Assembly (NCBI RefSeq): GCF_009601505.1
Contig: NZ_WITC01000090.1
Coordinates: forward strand, 33,187-97,186
Direction of reading: 5' to 3'
DNA length: 64,000 nt
From: Sinorhizobium terangae
GTDB lineage: Bacteria; Pseudomonadota; Alphaproteobacteria; Rhizobiales; Rhizobiaceae
The notes beneath the pieces were generated by a model. The model was not told the origin of the DNA. It saw only the letters and a list, made by a program, of their open reading frames with translations, and did no database searches. A program made the position numbers and the translations under genes. Positions 55,470 through 64,000 of the stretch are shown piece by piece (the stretch's first letter is position 1; each line of letters begins with the position of its first letter).

Positions 55470-56861
55470 ATGGCTCCCTATCAGTTCATCGAGCGGCCGT
55501 CGCCGTTCAACACCAGCACCGGCAAGACGCTGCCGATCTTCGCGGTGACGCCGGCGCATATCGAAACGGGGAGCATCGATCCGATTGCGCTCGACTGGGC
55601 TAAGAAGGCGGGGTTCAAGGCGGAGTCCGGCGCCGTCCTTCTCATTCCGTCATCCGACGGTCATCTCGGCGGCGCGCTGTTCGGCCTCGGCGCCAATCCC
55701 TCGGAAGCCCCGTTCCTGGCGGGAAAACTCGCCCGCGCGCTGCCTGCCGGCAAGTGGCATATCGAAACGGCGCCGTTGACCGCCAACCGCCTGGCTCTCG
55801 GCTACGGCCTCGGTTCCTATCGCTTCGAGCGCTACAAGTCCGCCAAGGCGGAGGCGCCGACACTGCTCATCCCTGCCGACGCCGATGCGACCGATATCAA
55901 GCGGCAACTCGCCGGGGTCTTTCTGGCGCGCGACCTCATCAACACGCCGACCAACGACATGGGGCCGGAGGCGCTGGAGGCAGCGTTCCGGGCGCTTGCC
56001 AGCCACTACAAGGCCGACGTCTCGGTGATATCGGGCGAGGCGCTGCTGGCGCAGAATTTCCCGCTGGTCCACACGGTCGGCCGGGCCAGCGCCGAGGCGC
56101 CGCGGCTTCTCGAGATGCGTTGGGGCAAGAAGGGTCACCGGCGCGTGACGCTCGTCGGCAAGGGCGTCTGCTTCGACACCGGGGGGCTCGACATCAAGCC
56201 GGCCTCCTCGATGCTGCTCATGAAGAAGGACATGGGCGGTGCCGCCAACGTCATGGGCCTCGCGCTGATGATCATGGACGCCAAGCTGAAGGTCGATCTG
56301 CGCGTCATCGTTCCGGTGGTCGAAAACTCGATTTCGTCAAACGCCTTCCGTCCGGGCGACATCTACCGGAGCCGAAAGGGCCTGACGGTGCAGATCGACA
56401 ATACCGACGCCGAGGGCCGGCTGATTCTCGCCGATGCGCTCGCCTATGCCGACGAGGAGCAAACCGACCTCATCATCGACATGGCGACGCTGACGGGCGC
56501 TGCCCGCGTCGCGCTCGGTCCCGATCTGCCGCCGTTCTTCACCGACGATGCCACGCTTGCCAATGATCTCGCCGAGGCAAGCCTTGCGGTCGATGATCCG
56601 ATGTGGCGGATGCCGCTCCATATGGGCTACGACAAGGATGTCTCCGCCCGCATCGCCGATCTCACCAACGCACCCGCGGGCGGCATGGCCGGATCGATCG
56701 CGGCGGCACTCTTCCTCAAGCGCTTCGTGACGAGCGCGAAGAGCTGGGTGCACTTCGACATTTTCGGCTGGGCACAGGCCGAGCGCCCCCATTCTCCCAT
56801 CGGCGGCGAGGCACAGGCGATCCGGGCGCTTTATCATCATATCGGCCGCATCGCAGGGTAG
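55470..56861 (+). CDS. Leucyl aminopeptidase family M17 metallopeptidase
   Basis: 463 residues. The C-terminal catalytic domain has GKGVCFDTGGLDIKPASSMLLMKKDMGGAANVMG, with metal-binding Lys and Asp, and NTDAEGRLILADALAYA, the M17 signature with the catalytic Arg. MATLTGAARVALG follows. It removes N-terminal residues from peptides in the cytoplasm, needing two divalent metals. It is rhizobial type, shorter than E. coli PepA. GAGGA precedes ATG 55470. Confidence 0.93.
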   Translation: MAPYQFIERPSPFNTSTGKTLPIFAVTPAHIETGSIDPIALDWAKKAGFKAESGAVLLIPSSDGHLGGALFGLGANPSEAPFLAGKLARALPAGKWHIETAPLTANRLALGYGLGSYRFERYKSAKAEAPTLLIPADADATDIKRQLAGVFLARDLINTPTNDMGPEALEAAFRALASHYKADVSVISGEALLAQNFPLVHTVGRASAEAPRLLEMRWGKKGHRRVTLVGKGVCFDTGGLDIKPASSMLLMKKDMGGAANVMGLALMIMDAKLKVDLRVIVPVVENSISSNAFRPGDIYRSRKGLTVQIDNTDAEGRLILADALAYADEEQTDLIIDMATLTGAARVALGPDLPPFFTDDATLANDLAEASLAVDDPMWRMPLHMGYDKDVSARIADLTNAPAGGMAGSIAAALFLKRFVTSAKSWVHFDIFGWAQAERPHSPIGGEAQAIRALYHHIGRIAG

Positions 56862-56875
56862 CCTCTCATCAGTCT

Positions 56876-56945
56876 CTGCCCCTCGTCCCGCTGCCGCAAC
56901 CTTCTCTCCATCAAAATGGGAGAAGGTGCCGGCAGGCGGATAAGG
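56876..56945. repeat. Intergenic repeat after the aminopeptidase gene
   Basis: TGCCCCTCGTCC is followed by a hairpin, CCTTCTC to GAGAAGG (56900-56926), and TGCCGGCAGGCGGATAAGGG. The order of blocks matches the element at 58278-58423, so the two belong to one repeat family. It may end transcription of the aminopeptidase gene. Confidence 0.5.
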
Positions 56946-57031
56946 GCCCCCACAATCACGCGACAAAAGAAACGCTTGCGTAACGATCGAACGGCTATTT
57001 TCCCGGAACGTGGTTTAAGCAGGAGTTTCCC

Positions 57032-57382
57032 TTGCCGGTCGAGCTTACGCCCTCCCAAGCTTTGGGGCTCTGGCATTCGGTGACGCTCGAACAGGTCCGG
57101 GTCGATAGCCGCGACCTGACGCTGCGCCAGATGGCTATCCTCTTGCAGATCTACCTCGTTCCGCCCCCGCACACGGTCCGAGGGCTTGCCGCGACGCTCG
57201 GTGTGACGAAGCCGGTTATCACCCGCGCGCTCGATACCATGGGCGCGCTCGGCCTCGTCGACCGGGTACGCGACGAGCGCGACCGCCGCAACGTTGTCAT
57301 CAAACGTACGGTCGAAGGTGCACTTTATCTTGAAAAGTTCGGCGATCTGATCATCAATCAGGGTCGAACATTGTCCTTGTGA
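57032..57382 (+). CDS. MarR-family transcriptional regulator, TTG start
   Basis: 116 residues of the winged helix type: LRQMAILLQIYL, VRGLAATLGVTKPVITRALDTMGALGLVDRVRDERDRRNVVIKRT shows the recognition helix and wing with the conserved DxRD. It is shorter than many MarR proteins and may bind DNA without the long dimerisation tail. The TTG at 57032 has AGGAG six bases upstream. It overlaps the hydrolase gene by four bases (GTGA), so the regulator may sense cell-wall peptides; this is inference. Confidence 0.88.
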   Translation: MPVELTPSQALGLWHSVTLEQVRVDSRDLTLRQMAILLQIYLVPPPHTVRGLAATLGVTKPVITRALDTMGALGLVDRVRDERDRRNVVIKRTVEGALYLEKFGDLIINQGRTLSL

Positions 57383-58245
57383 GTCTGCCCATGTCGCAAT
57401 TGCCTGACCGCCGCCTCAATGCCTATCGTGAGGATCTTGCAGAGGAGCGACTGCGCGGCGTTGTCGAAGCGCCGCGCTATGTCGAAGGCACGCCCGCGAC
57501 CATCTCCGTTTCCGTGACCCCGCTGCGGAGAAGGCCCGATCTCGCGTGCGGGACCGACACCGAATTGCTTTACGGGGAGACCGCGCGTGTGTTGGACGTT
57601 GCGGGCGGCTGGGCATGGGTCAAGGCCGATCTCGACGGCTATGTCGGCTATGTGCCCGAGGCAGCGCTGAGTTCTTCAAATGCGCCGGCGACCCACTTCG
57701 TTGCGGTGCCGCGTACATTCGTCTATCGCGGCGCCGATCTGCGCTTTCCACAGGCCTTCGCCCTTTCCATGGGGAGCCGCGTGCATGTTGTCGGCGAAGC
57801 CGAAACCCGTGGGACGCGATACTTCCTCTTGGACAGCGGATTGGCCGTCATCGCCAATCATTGCGTCCCGGCCAACGAGGCACTCGCGGGCGACTATGTG
57901 AGTGTGGCGACACGCTTTCTGGAAACCCCTTATCTCTGGGGCGGCCGGTCCGGCTTCGGCATCGATTGCTCCGGCCTCGTGCAGCTATCGATGCAGATGG
58001 TGGGAAGTGATGCGCCGCGCGACTCCGACATGCAGGCGCGTGGGCTTGGCCGCGCTATCAGCCGCGAGGAGCTCCTTCGCGGTGACCTTGTCTTCTGGAA
58101 GGGCCATGTGGCGATCATGGAGGACGAGAAGACGCTGGTTCACGCCAACGGCCATACCATGACGGTCGCCCGCGAGGGACTGGAAGACGCCATCCGCCGC
58201 ATTGGCTGGCTCTACGACCAGCCAACCGGCTACCGCCGGCCGTAG
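57379..58245 (+). CDS. NlpC/P60 family cell-wall hydrolase with SH3 domains
   Basis: 288 residues. Two SH3-like regions (about 45-95 and 110-165) precede the NlpC/P60 domain: catalytic Cys197 in GFGIDCSGLVQLS, His243 in FWKGHVAIM, and the third polar residue in HANGHTMTV. No signal peptide is obvious, so it may act on recycled muropeptides in the cytoplasm, which fits the leucyl aminopeptidase upstream. GTG 57379 overlaps the regulator stop; ATG 57391 is an alternative start. Confidence 0.9.
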   Translation: MSLPMSQLPDRRLNAYREDLAEERLRGVVEAPRYVEGTPATISVSVTPLRRRPDLACGTDTELLYGETARVLDVAGGWAWVKADLDGYVGYVPEAALSSSNAPATHFVAVPRTFVYRGADLRFPQAFALSMGSRVHVVGEAETRGTRYFLLDSGLAVIANHCVPANEALAGDYVSVATRFLETPYLWGGRSGFGIDCSGLVQLSMQMVGSDAPRDSDMQARGLGRAISREELLRGDLVFWKGHVAIMEDEKTLVHANGHTMTVAREGLEDAIRRIGWLYDQPTGYRRP

Positions 58246-58277
58246 AGCGGGACCGTCGGGTGTTTTTGAAAACTTGG

Positions 58278-58423
58278 TTGCCCCTCATCCGCCTACCGGC
58301 ACCTTCTCCCCGAAGGCGGGGAGAAGGGGATGCCGCGCTCCCTCGGCTTCCTCTGTCGGCGTGGCGAGCGGGGACAAGTCCCTTCGCCCCGCTTGCGGGG
58401 AAATGGCTAGGGTGAGGGGGCAA
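58278..58423. repeat. Intergenic repeat with two hairpins
   Basis: The 208-base gap 58246-58453 is mostly this element. Its ends TTGCCCCTCA and TGAGGGGGCAA are near-complementary; inside are a hairpin CCTTCTCCCC/GGGGAGAAGG (58302-58327) and CCCCG/CGGGG (58387-58400). It lies between convergent genes and probably ends their transcripts. Related blocks occur at 56876-56945. Confidence 0.65.
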
Positions 58424-58453
58424 TCCGCAGCGTCAAACCCTCGCTGCGCCCTA

Positions 58454-59413
58454 TCAGTAGCCGGCTAATCTATCGACCACATGCTCCAGCGGCAGGCCGC
58501 TTTCGAACCGGGCGATCTGCTCTTCGACATGGGCAAAGAGTGCCCTGACGTCGGAGGAGGCGGCGACATGCGGTGTCACATAGACGTTGGGCATGGTCCA
58601 GAAGCGGCTGTCCGGTGAGAGGGGCTCCTCCTCGAAGACGTCGAGCGACGCCGCCGCAAGCACGCCGGAATCGAGGCATTCCAGGATATCGGCCTCCACC
58701 TGGCTGCCGCCGCGTCCGGCATTGATGAACACCGGGGCGCCAAGCGGCCCCTTGCGGCTGAGTTTTGCGAACAGGTCGGCGTTGAAGATGCCTTTGGTTT
58801 CCGCTGTCAGCGGCAGCAGGCCGACGAGAAAGTCCGTGCGGGCAAGGAAGGCGTCGAGGTCGGCGGCGCCGTAGGTGTCCATGCCCTCCATCGCCCGCTT
58901 CGTCCGCGACCAGCCGACGACCTTGAACCCCATCGTCGCGAGCTTGCGGGCCGCGTCCTGGCCAAGCACGCCCATGCCCATGATCCCGACCGTGACGTCG
59001 GCAGCCTCCGGCTGGATGAGGTCTCGCCACTCCCGCTTCTGCGCCAGGGCCTCGTAGGCGCGATGCTGGCGCAGGTGCAGGAGGCACTGCATCACCACCC
59101 ATTCGCTCATGCGTGTGGTCAATGTCCGGTCGACGAAGCGCACGAGCGGGACGTTCGGCAAGCCCGGCAGCGTCAGGACGTGGTCGACGCCAGCGCCGCC
59201 GGAAAACACCACCTTCAGGTCGGGCGCGCGCGAAAAGAGATCCGGGGCCGATTTCCAGACCACGGCGTAGTCGATGCCGGAGAGATCGCGATCCTTTTGC
59301 GCCGGATCCGCGCGATTGATCACTTCGCGATCGGGAAACGCGCCACCGAGAGCGGCCTCTACTTCCTCAGGAATGAATTTCAGGTCGACGATGACGGGAC
59401 TCTTGGCGGGCAT
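58454..59413 (-). CDS. D-isomer-specific 2-hydroxyacid dehydrogenase, GhrA-like
   Basis: 319 residues. The Rossmann motif is VGIMGMGVLGQDAARKLATMG; catalytic Arg lies in INAGRGGSQVEADI, the Glu in FEEEPL and the His in VTPHVAAS. The FSGGAGVDHVL segment resembles GhrA glyoxylate/hydroxypyruvate reductases. It reduces a 2-oxoacid with NAD(P)H in the cytoplasm; the exact substrate cannot be read. Encoded just after the peptide transporter ATPase, with 10 bases between them, so possibly the last gene of that operon. Confidence 0.88.
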   Translation of the reverse strand: MPAKSPVIVDLKFIPEEVEAALGGAFPDREVINRADPAQKDRDLSGIDYAVVWKSAPDLFSRAPDLKVVFSGGAGVDHVLTLPGLPNVPLVRFVDRTLTTRMSEWVVMQCLLHLRQHRAYEALAQKREWRDLIQPEAADVTVGIMGMGVLGQDAARKLATMGFKVVGWSRTKRAMEGMDTYGAADLDAFLARTDFLVGLLPLTAETKGIFNADLFAKLSRKGPLGAPVFINAGRGGSQVEADILECLDSGVLAAASLDVFEEEPLSPDSRFWTMPNVYVTPHVAASSDVRALFAHVEEQIARFESGLPLEHVVDRLAGY

Positions 59414-59423
59414 TCTCGGAACT

Positions 59424-61052
59424 CTATTGACGTATGGCGGAAAGATTGACGGCTTCGAGATTGAAGGCGGCAGCCATCAAAGCCTTGGTGTAGTCTTCGC
59501 CCGGTGCCTCGAAGATGCGCTCCGCCGGTCCCTGTTCGACCACCTTGCCGAGCCGCATGACGATCATCTCGTTGGCAAGCGCACGCACGACCTTGAGATC
59601 GTGGCTGATGAACAGATAGGCGAGATTGTGCTTGCGCTGGAGATCGCGGAGCAGGTCGACCACCTGCGCCTGAACGCTCATGTCGAGCGCCGATGTCGGC
59701 TCGTCGAGCATGACGAATTGCGGCTTCAGCACCATGGCGCGGGCAATTGCGATGCGCTGTCGCTGGCCGCCGGAAAATTCGTGCGGATAGCGCCAGCGGG
59801 TCGCCGGATCGAGCCCGACCTCCTGAAGGGCGGCCGCCACGCGCGCGTCGCGTTCCTCGCCGGAAAGGGCGTTTTCGTGGATCTTCAGTCCTTCGCCGAT
59901 GATGTCGGCGATCGACATGCGCGGGCTCAGCGAACCATAGGGATCCTGGAAGACCACCTGCATCCGGTTTCTGAGCGGCCGCATTTCGCTGAAGCTGTAG
60001 GCGTCGATGTCCTTGCCGACAAAGGCGATGCGCCCCTTGGACGAGATGAGGCGCGTCAGCGCGAGACCCAGCGTCGTCTTGCCCGAGCCGGACTCGCCGA
60101 CGACGCCGAGCGTCTGGCCGGCGCGAAGCGTCAGGTCGACGCCGTCCACGGCTTTGACATGATCGACGACACGGCGCATGAAGCCTGCCTTGATCGGGAA
60201 CCAGACCTTCACGTCCCTGGCCTCGATGACGATCGGCTTCGAGGCGTCAGAGGGCGGAGGCTCGCCCTTGGGCTCGGAGGCGAGCAGATGCCGCGTATAG
60301 GCGTGCTGCGGGTTGGCGAATATTTCCGCCGTCGGGCCGGTCTCGACGATCTTGCCCTTGGTCATGACGCAGACCCGGTCGGCGATCTTGCGGACGATCC
60401 CGAGGTCATGGGTGATGAAGAGCATGGACATGCCGTGCTCATCCTTGAGCGACTTCAGAAGTTCCAGGATCTGCGCCTGCACGGTCACGTCGAGCGCCGT
60501 CGTCGGCTCGTCGGCGATCAGGAGTTCCGGCCGGTTGGCGAGCGCCATGGCGATCATGACGCGCTGGCGCTGGCCGCCGGAAAGCTGGTGCGGATAGGCG
60601 CCGAGGCGCTTTTCCGCTTCGCGGATGCCCACCTGGTTCAGGAGCTCCAGCGTTTTCGCCCGTGCGACGGCGCCCTTGATGCCCTGGTGCAGGTCGAGAA
60701 TCTCGCCGATCTGCTGCTCGATCGTGTGCAGCGGGTTCAGCGACGTCATCGGCTCCTGGAAGATCATCGTGATGTCGTTGCCGCGGACATGCCTCAGCTC
60801 CGCGTCGCTCGCCTTCAGGAGATCCTTGCCGTTGAAGAAGATCTCGCCGCTCGGGTGGCTTGCGGCCGGGTAGGGCAGCAGCTTCAGGATCGAATTTGCC
60901 GACACCGACTTGCCCGAGCCCGATTCGCCGACGAGTGCGACCGTCTCGCCGCGCTTGATGTCGAAGGAAATATGATCGACCGCGACCGATGTCTCGCCGC
61001 CCTGATGGAAGGCGACGGAGAGATCGCGCACGGAAAGGAGGGGCTCTGTCAT
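59424..61052 (-). CDS. yejF: Peptide ABC transporter ATP-binding protein, two-domain YejF type
   Basis: 542 residues with two fused ATPase domains. Domain 1: [48 protein letters not shown] (signature plus Walker B). Domain 2: [41 protein letters not shown]. The open frame reaches 62153, but the extra part is the permease gene in another frame. ATG 61052 has GGTGAG upstream; GTG 61064 overlapping the yejE stop is possible. It powers oligopeptide or microcin C-like uptake. Confidence 0.95.
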   Translation of the reverse strand: MTEPLLSVRDLSVAFHQGGETSVAVDHISFDIKRGETVALVGESGSGKSVSANSILKLLPYPAASHPSGEIFFNGKDLLKASDAELRHVRGNDITMIFQEPMTSLNPLHTIEQQIGEILDLHQGIKGAVARAKTLELLNQVGIREAEKRLGAYPHQLSGGQRQRVMIAMALANRPELLIADEPTTALDVTVQAQILELLKSLKDEHGMSMLFITHDLGIVRKIADRVCVMTKGKIVETGPTAEIFANPQHAYTRHLLASEPKGEPPPSDASKPIVIEARDVKVWFPIKAGFMRRVVDHVKAVDGVDLTLRAGQTLGVVGESGSGKTTLGLALTRLISSKGRIAFVGKDIDAYSFSEMRPLRNRMQVVFQDPYGSLSPRMSIADIIGEGLKIHENALSGEERDARVAAALQEVGLDPATRWRYPHEFSGGQRQRIAIARAMVLKPQFVMLDEPTSALDMSVQAQVVDLLRDLQRKHNLAYLFISHDLKVVRALANEMIVMRLGKVVEQGPAERIFEAPGEDYTKALMAAAFNLEAVNLSAIRQ

Positions 61053-61060
61053 CGTCGCGC

Positions 61061-62194
61061 TCACCGGAACGTCTTTCGTGGATCGAAGGCGTCGCGCGTC
61101 GCTTCGCCGACGAAGATCAAGAGCGAAAGCATGACCGACATGGCCGAGAAGGCCGTCAGCCCCAGCCACGGCGCCTGCAGGTTGGATTTGCCCTGTGCGA
61201 TCATTTCGCCGAGCGAGGGCGAACCCGGCGGCATGCCGAAGCCCAGGAAATCGAGCGAGGTCAGCGTCGTGATCGAGCCGGAAAGGATGAAGGGCAGGAA
61301 GGTGAGGGTGGCGACCATCGCATTCGGAAGCAGGTGCCGGTACATGATGGTGCCATTGCCGACGCCGAGGGCGCGTGCGGCGTTCACATATTCGAAATTG
61401 CGGGCTCTCAGGAATTCGGCCCGCACGACGGCGACGAAGCCGACCCAGGAGAAGAGCAGCATGATGCCGAGCAGGATGAAGAAGCCAGGCGGCAGGATGG
61501 CGGCGATGATCAGCAGGATGTAGAGCACCGGCATCGACGACCAGATCTCGATGAAGCGCTGAAGAAGCAGGTCGGTCCATCCGCCGAAATAGCCTTGGAT
61601 CGCCCCCGCCGAAACTCCGATCACGGCCGACGCGATTGTCAGCAGTAGACCGAAGAGGACGGAGATGCGGAAGCCGTAGATCATCCGCGCCATCACGTCG
61701 CGCGCCTGGTCGTCGGTGCCGAGCCAGTTGAGGTTGCCGAGCGTGCAGCCCGGATCCGCCGCACCTTGCGGGTAGGCGGAGCAGCGCTCCTCCTTGCTCA
61801 TCAGCCAGAAAGGCGGCGTCGGCGCCGAATGGGGAATATTCGAGTTGACCGTCTGGTAGGAATAGCGGATCGGCGGCCAGATCATCCAGCCATTGGCCTG
61901 AATCTCGTCTCGAATGAAGTCCGATCGGTAGTCCGTTTCGGCAAGAAATCCGCCGAACTTCTCCTCGGGATAGTTGAACACAACCGGAAACAGAATCTCG
62001 CCCTTGTAAGAGGCGATGATCGGTTTGTCGTTGGCGATGAATTCCGCAAACAGACTGAGGCCGAAGAGCACGAGAAAGATCCACAACGACCAGTAGCCGC
62101 GGCGGTTGGCCTTGAAATTCTGCCAGCGCCGCCGCCCGATCGGCGTCAACCACCCCTTTTCCGGCGCGCCGGAATATGCCGAGACCACGCTCAT
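61061..62194 (-). CDS. yejE: Peptide ABC transporter permease, YejE type
   Basis: 377 residues. After an N-terminal helix comes the long periplasmic insert typical of YejE (YPEEKFGGFLAETDYRSDFI, WMIWPPIRYSYQTVN, ERCSAYPQG), then LGTDDQARDVMARMIYGFRIS and an EAA-type loop (EYVNAARALGVGNGTIMYRHLLPNA). ATG 62194 overlaps the yejB stop by one base; upstream extension is out-of-frame yejB. Confidence 0.95.
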   Translation of the reverse strand: MSVVSAYSGAPEKGWLTPIGRRRWQNFKANRRGYWSLWIFLVLFGLSLFAEFIANDKPIIASYKGEILFPVVFNYPEEKFGGFLAETDYRSDFIRDEIQANGWMIWPPIRYSYQTVNSNIPHSAPTPPFWLMSKEERCSAYPQGAADPGCTLGNLNWLGTDDQARDVMARMIYGFRISVLFGLLLTIASAVIGVSAGAIQGYFGGWTDLLLQRFIEIWSSMPVLYILLIIAAILPPGFFILLGIMLLFSWVGFVAVVRAEFLRARNFEYVNAARALGVGNGTIMYRHLLPNAMVATLTFLPFILSGSITTLTSLDFLGFGMPPGSPSLGEMIAQGKSNLQAPWLGLTAFSAMSVMLSLLIFVGEATRDAFDPRKTFR

Positions 62195-63276
62195 CAGACG
62201 TCCCTCCGTTCGAAGTCGATGCGCGGGTCGACCCAGGTGTAGATCAGGTCGGAGATCAGACCGACGAAGAGGCCCATCAGCGAGAAGATGTAGAGCGTCG
62301 CAAAGACGATCGGATAGTCGCGTTTGACGACGGCGTCGTAGCCGAGCCGGCCGAGTCCATCGAGGGAGAAGATGTATTCGATCAACAGCGAGCCTGTGAA
62401 GAAGGCGGAGATGAACGCGCCGGGAAAGCCGGCGATGACGATCAGCATGGCGTTGCGGAAGACGTGACCGTAAAGCACCCGCCGCTCGCTCAAGCCCTTG
62501 GCGCGCGCTGTCGTGACATACTGCTTCTTGATCTCGTCGATGAAGGAGTTCTTGGTGAGCAGCGTCGTCGTCGCGAAGGCCGAAAGCAGCAGCGTGATGA
62601 GCGGCAGCGTCATGTGCCAGAAGTAGTCGAGGATCTTCTGCCACCAGGGGAGTTCATAAAAATTGTCCGAGACGAGCCCGCGCAGCGGGAACCAGTCGAA
62701 GAAGGATCCGCCGGCGAAAACCACAATCAGGAGGATGGCGAACAGGAAACCCGGTACGGCATAGCCGACAATGATGATGCCGGATGTCCAGACATCGAAG
62801 GTGGACCCGTCGGTGACGGCTTTCCTGATGCCGAGCGGGATCGAGATGGCATAGGAAAAGATGAGGATCCAGAGGCCGAGCGAGATGGAGACCGGCATCT
62901 TGTCGATGATGAGGTCGACGACGGACGTATTGCGGAAGAAGCTTTCGCCGAAATCGAAGCGGGCATAGTTCCACATCATCGACAGGAAGCGCTCGAGCGG
63001 CGGCTTGTCGAAGCCGAACTGCTTCTCGAGCTTTGCGATGAATTCGGGATCGAGGCCCTGCGCCCCGCGATATCGGCCGCCCTCGTCGCCGCCACCCTGG
63101 AGCAGATCGCCGCCGCCGCCGGTGAGCCGGTCCGATCCGGCCGCGTTCGTCAGCTCCGAAATTACCTGCTCCACCGGACCGCCCGGCGCGAACTGCACGA
63201 CGGCGAAGGAGATGGCCATGATCCCGACGATCGTCGGGATCATCAGGAGCAGCCGACGCAGGATATAGGCACCCAT
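62194..63276 (-). CDS. yejB: Peptide ABC transporter permease, YejB type
   Basis: 360 residues. [20 protein letters not shown] is the usual DppB/YejB start. A glycine-rich insert ([16 protein letters not shown]) occupies the first periplasmic loop, which is common in YejB. The EAA loop is [25 protein letters not shown] 179-base gap separates it from yejA, with no recognised element. With YejE it forms the inner membrane channel. Confidence 0.95.
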   Translation of the reverse strand: MGAYILRRLLLMIPTIVGIMAISFAVVQFAPGGPVEQVISELTNAAGSDRLTGGGGDLLQGGGDEGGRYRGAQGLDPEFIAKLEKQFGFDKPPLERFLSMMWNYARFDFGESFFRNTSVVDLIIDKMPVSISLGLWILIFSYAISIPLGIRKAVTDGSTFDVWTSGIIIVGYAVPGFLFAILLIVVFAGGSFFDWFPLRGLVSDNFYELPWWQKILDYFWHMTLPLITLLLSAFATTTLLTKNSFIDEIKKQYVTTARAKGLSERRVLYGHVFRNAMLIVIAGFPGAFISAFFTGSLLIEYIFSLDGLGRLGYDAVVKRDYPIVFATLYIFSLMGLFVGLISDLIYTWVDPRIDFERRDV

Positions 63277-63455
63277 CAGGCGAACCTCGGCATCGTGTTG
63301 CCGCCGATCGCGTCGATCCGCGGTGCTTCGGGTTGCCGTCTATTTCGTCTCAATGCCTGATACTCCTTGCCGTGCCTTTCGGCCCCGGCCACTGCCGTAT
63401 TTAAGTGATTCGCTCTTTACATTTGGAATCGAGAGCCAGCTCGAGCGCAAGGGTT

Positions 63456-64000
63456 TCATTGGTTGGCGGCGGCCGACCACCACCAGATGTCCGGAAAGCC
63501 GATCGCGTATTTCGGCAATTCCGGCGGCCTGCCGACCGTATCGCGATAGGCGATATTTGCTGCCTTCGGGTAGTAGAGCGGCACGACATAATGGTGGGCG
63601 AGCAGCACCCGGTCGAGCGCCTTCGTGGCGGCAACGAGCGTCTCTCGATCCTTGGCGAATATGACGCGATTGATCAGGGCGTCGACGCCCGGATCGGAGA
63701 TACCGGCATAATTTCTCGAACCCTGGCGTGACGCCGATTTCGACCCCCAGAAGTCCTCCTGTTCGTTTCCCGGGCTCAAGGTCTGCCCCCAGACTTCCCA
63801 GGTCATGTCATAGTCGAAGGCCCGCTCGCGGTTGGTATATTGCGACGGGTCGACGGTACGCACACTCGCCTCGATGCCGATCCGCTTGAGGTTCTGCGCG
63901 TAGGGCAGCACCACCCGCTCCAGCATCGGACTGCTCAAGAGAATCTCGAAGGAAAACGGCCTGCCGGTCGCCGTATTGACCATGCGGCTGCCTTTGAGCT
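63456..64000 (-). CDS. yejA: Peptide ABC transporter substrate-binding protein, YejA type (N-terminus outside window)
   Basis: The frame is open to the right edge; about 181 C-terminal residues are visible. They show the type 2 (SBP_bac_5) fold ending of YejA-like proteins: LLSSPMLERVVLPYAQNLKRIGI, YDMTWEVWGQTLSPGNEQEDFWGSK, NYAGISDPGVDALI and the tail GFPDIWWW. It binds peptide ligands in the periplasm and delivers them to YejB and YejE. The true start lies beyond base 64000. Confidence 0.92.
   Translation of the reverse strand, partial: LKGSRMVNTATGRPFSFEILLSSPMLERVVLPYAQNLKRIGIEASVRTVDPSQYTNRERAFDYDMTWEVWGQTLSPGNEQEDFWGSKSASRQGSRNYAGISDPGVDALINRVIFAKDRETLVAATKALDRVLLAHHYVVPLYYPKAANIAYRDTVGRPPELPKYAIGFPDIWWWSAAANQ

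Noticed and set aside
59274-61523. 749-residue plus-strand frame opposite yejF
   Set aside because: Composition is that of an antisense shadow of a high-GC gene, and all ABC motifs lie on the minus strand.
59424-62153. A 909-residue frame suggesting a permease-ATPase fusion
   Set aside because: The N-terminal 370 residues are the yejE permease read out of frame; the ATPase start ATG 61052 with GGTGAG upstream gives normal YejF length.
62176-63360. 394-residue acidic frame opposite yejB
   Set aside because: An antisense shadow; yejB has full-length family features on the minus strand.
1-64000. tRNA, rRNA, CRISPR array, insertion sequence or prophage genes
   Set aside because: No transposase, integrase, repeat-spacer array, or tRNA-like cloverleaf was found on reading both strands, although short RNAs cannot be excluded by eye.

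Overview
The window looks like a piece of a rhizobial alphaproteobacterial genome, most likely Sinorhizobium/Ensifer or a close relative. The evidence is high GC coding sequence with dense ATGA/TAATG-type gene overlaps, a chromosomal Flp/Tad (Cpa) pilus locus of rhizobial layout, a XoxF-type methanol oxidation cluster, and intergenic hairpin elements of the kind I recall being scattered through Rhizobiaceae genomes. No rRNA, tRNA, CRISPR array, prophage or insertion sequence was recognised.

Left to right. (1) 2-9320 is a one-carbon oxidation block: the end of an ABC-2 type permease and an exported protein, a small secreted protein, a NitT/TauT-type ABC importer (binding protein, permease, ATPase), a small exported protein on the minus strand, then xoxF (lanthanide methanol dehydrogenase), xoxG (cytochrome c), xoxJ (periplasmic partner) and gfa (formaldehyde-glutathione). 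An ogt DNA repair gene follows. (2) 10792-30451 is a large surface or exopolysaccharide locus. It opens with an unusual four-gene module (AsnB-type amidotransferase, acyl carrier protein, adenylate-forming ligase, NAD-synthase-like ATP pyrophosphatase). Next comes a two-gene minus-strand island (GNAT-like protein and truncated HemK/PrmC-like methyltransferase), then flippase, second GNAT-like protein, Wzz/GumC-type chain length protein, Wzy/ligase-type polymerase, polysaccharide deacetylase, two GT4 and one GT2 glycosyltransferases, a VanZ-like protein and a secreted glycoside hydrolase. (3) 30524-32834 is a ZntA-type metal ATPase behind a MerR-type promoter.

(4) 33056-42800 is a nucleoside uptake and salvage block. 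A three-gene Bmp-type nucleoside ABC transporter runs into cdd, a purine nucleoside phosphorylase and deoA on the plus strand; deoB, add and upp face it on the minus strand, with an aspartic protease gene between. (5) 42936-55338 is the Tad/Cpa pilus locus: two TadE-like minor pilins and a stand-alone secretin N-domain protein diverge from tandem Flp pilins, prepilin peptidase, CpaB-C-D-E-F, TadB, TadC and a TPR lipoprotein. (6) 55470-58245 holds an M17 leucyl aminopeptidase, a MarR regulator and an NlpC/P60 hydrolase. (7) 58454-64000 holds a GhrA-like hydroxyacid dehydrogenase and a YejABEF-type peptide ABC importer whose binding protein runs off the right edge.

The most promising candidate for something undescribed is the AsnB/ACP/ligase/NadE-like module with its paired GNAT-like proteins and truncated methyltransferase. 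It looks like a carrier-protein route that makes an amidated or acylated substituent and attaches it to the polysaccharide built by the downstream genes. That function is inference. No enzyme of this module is placed in a known pathway by the sequence alone.
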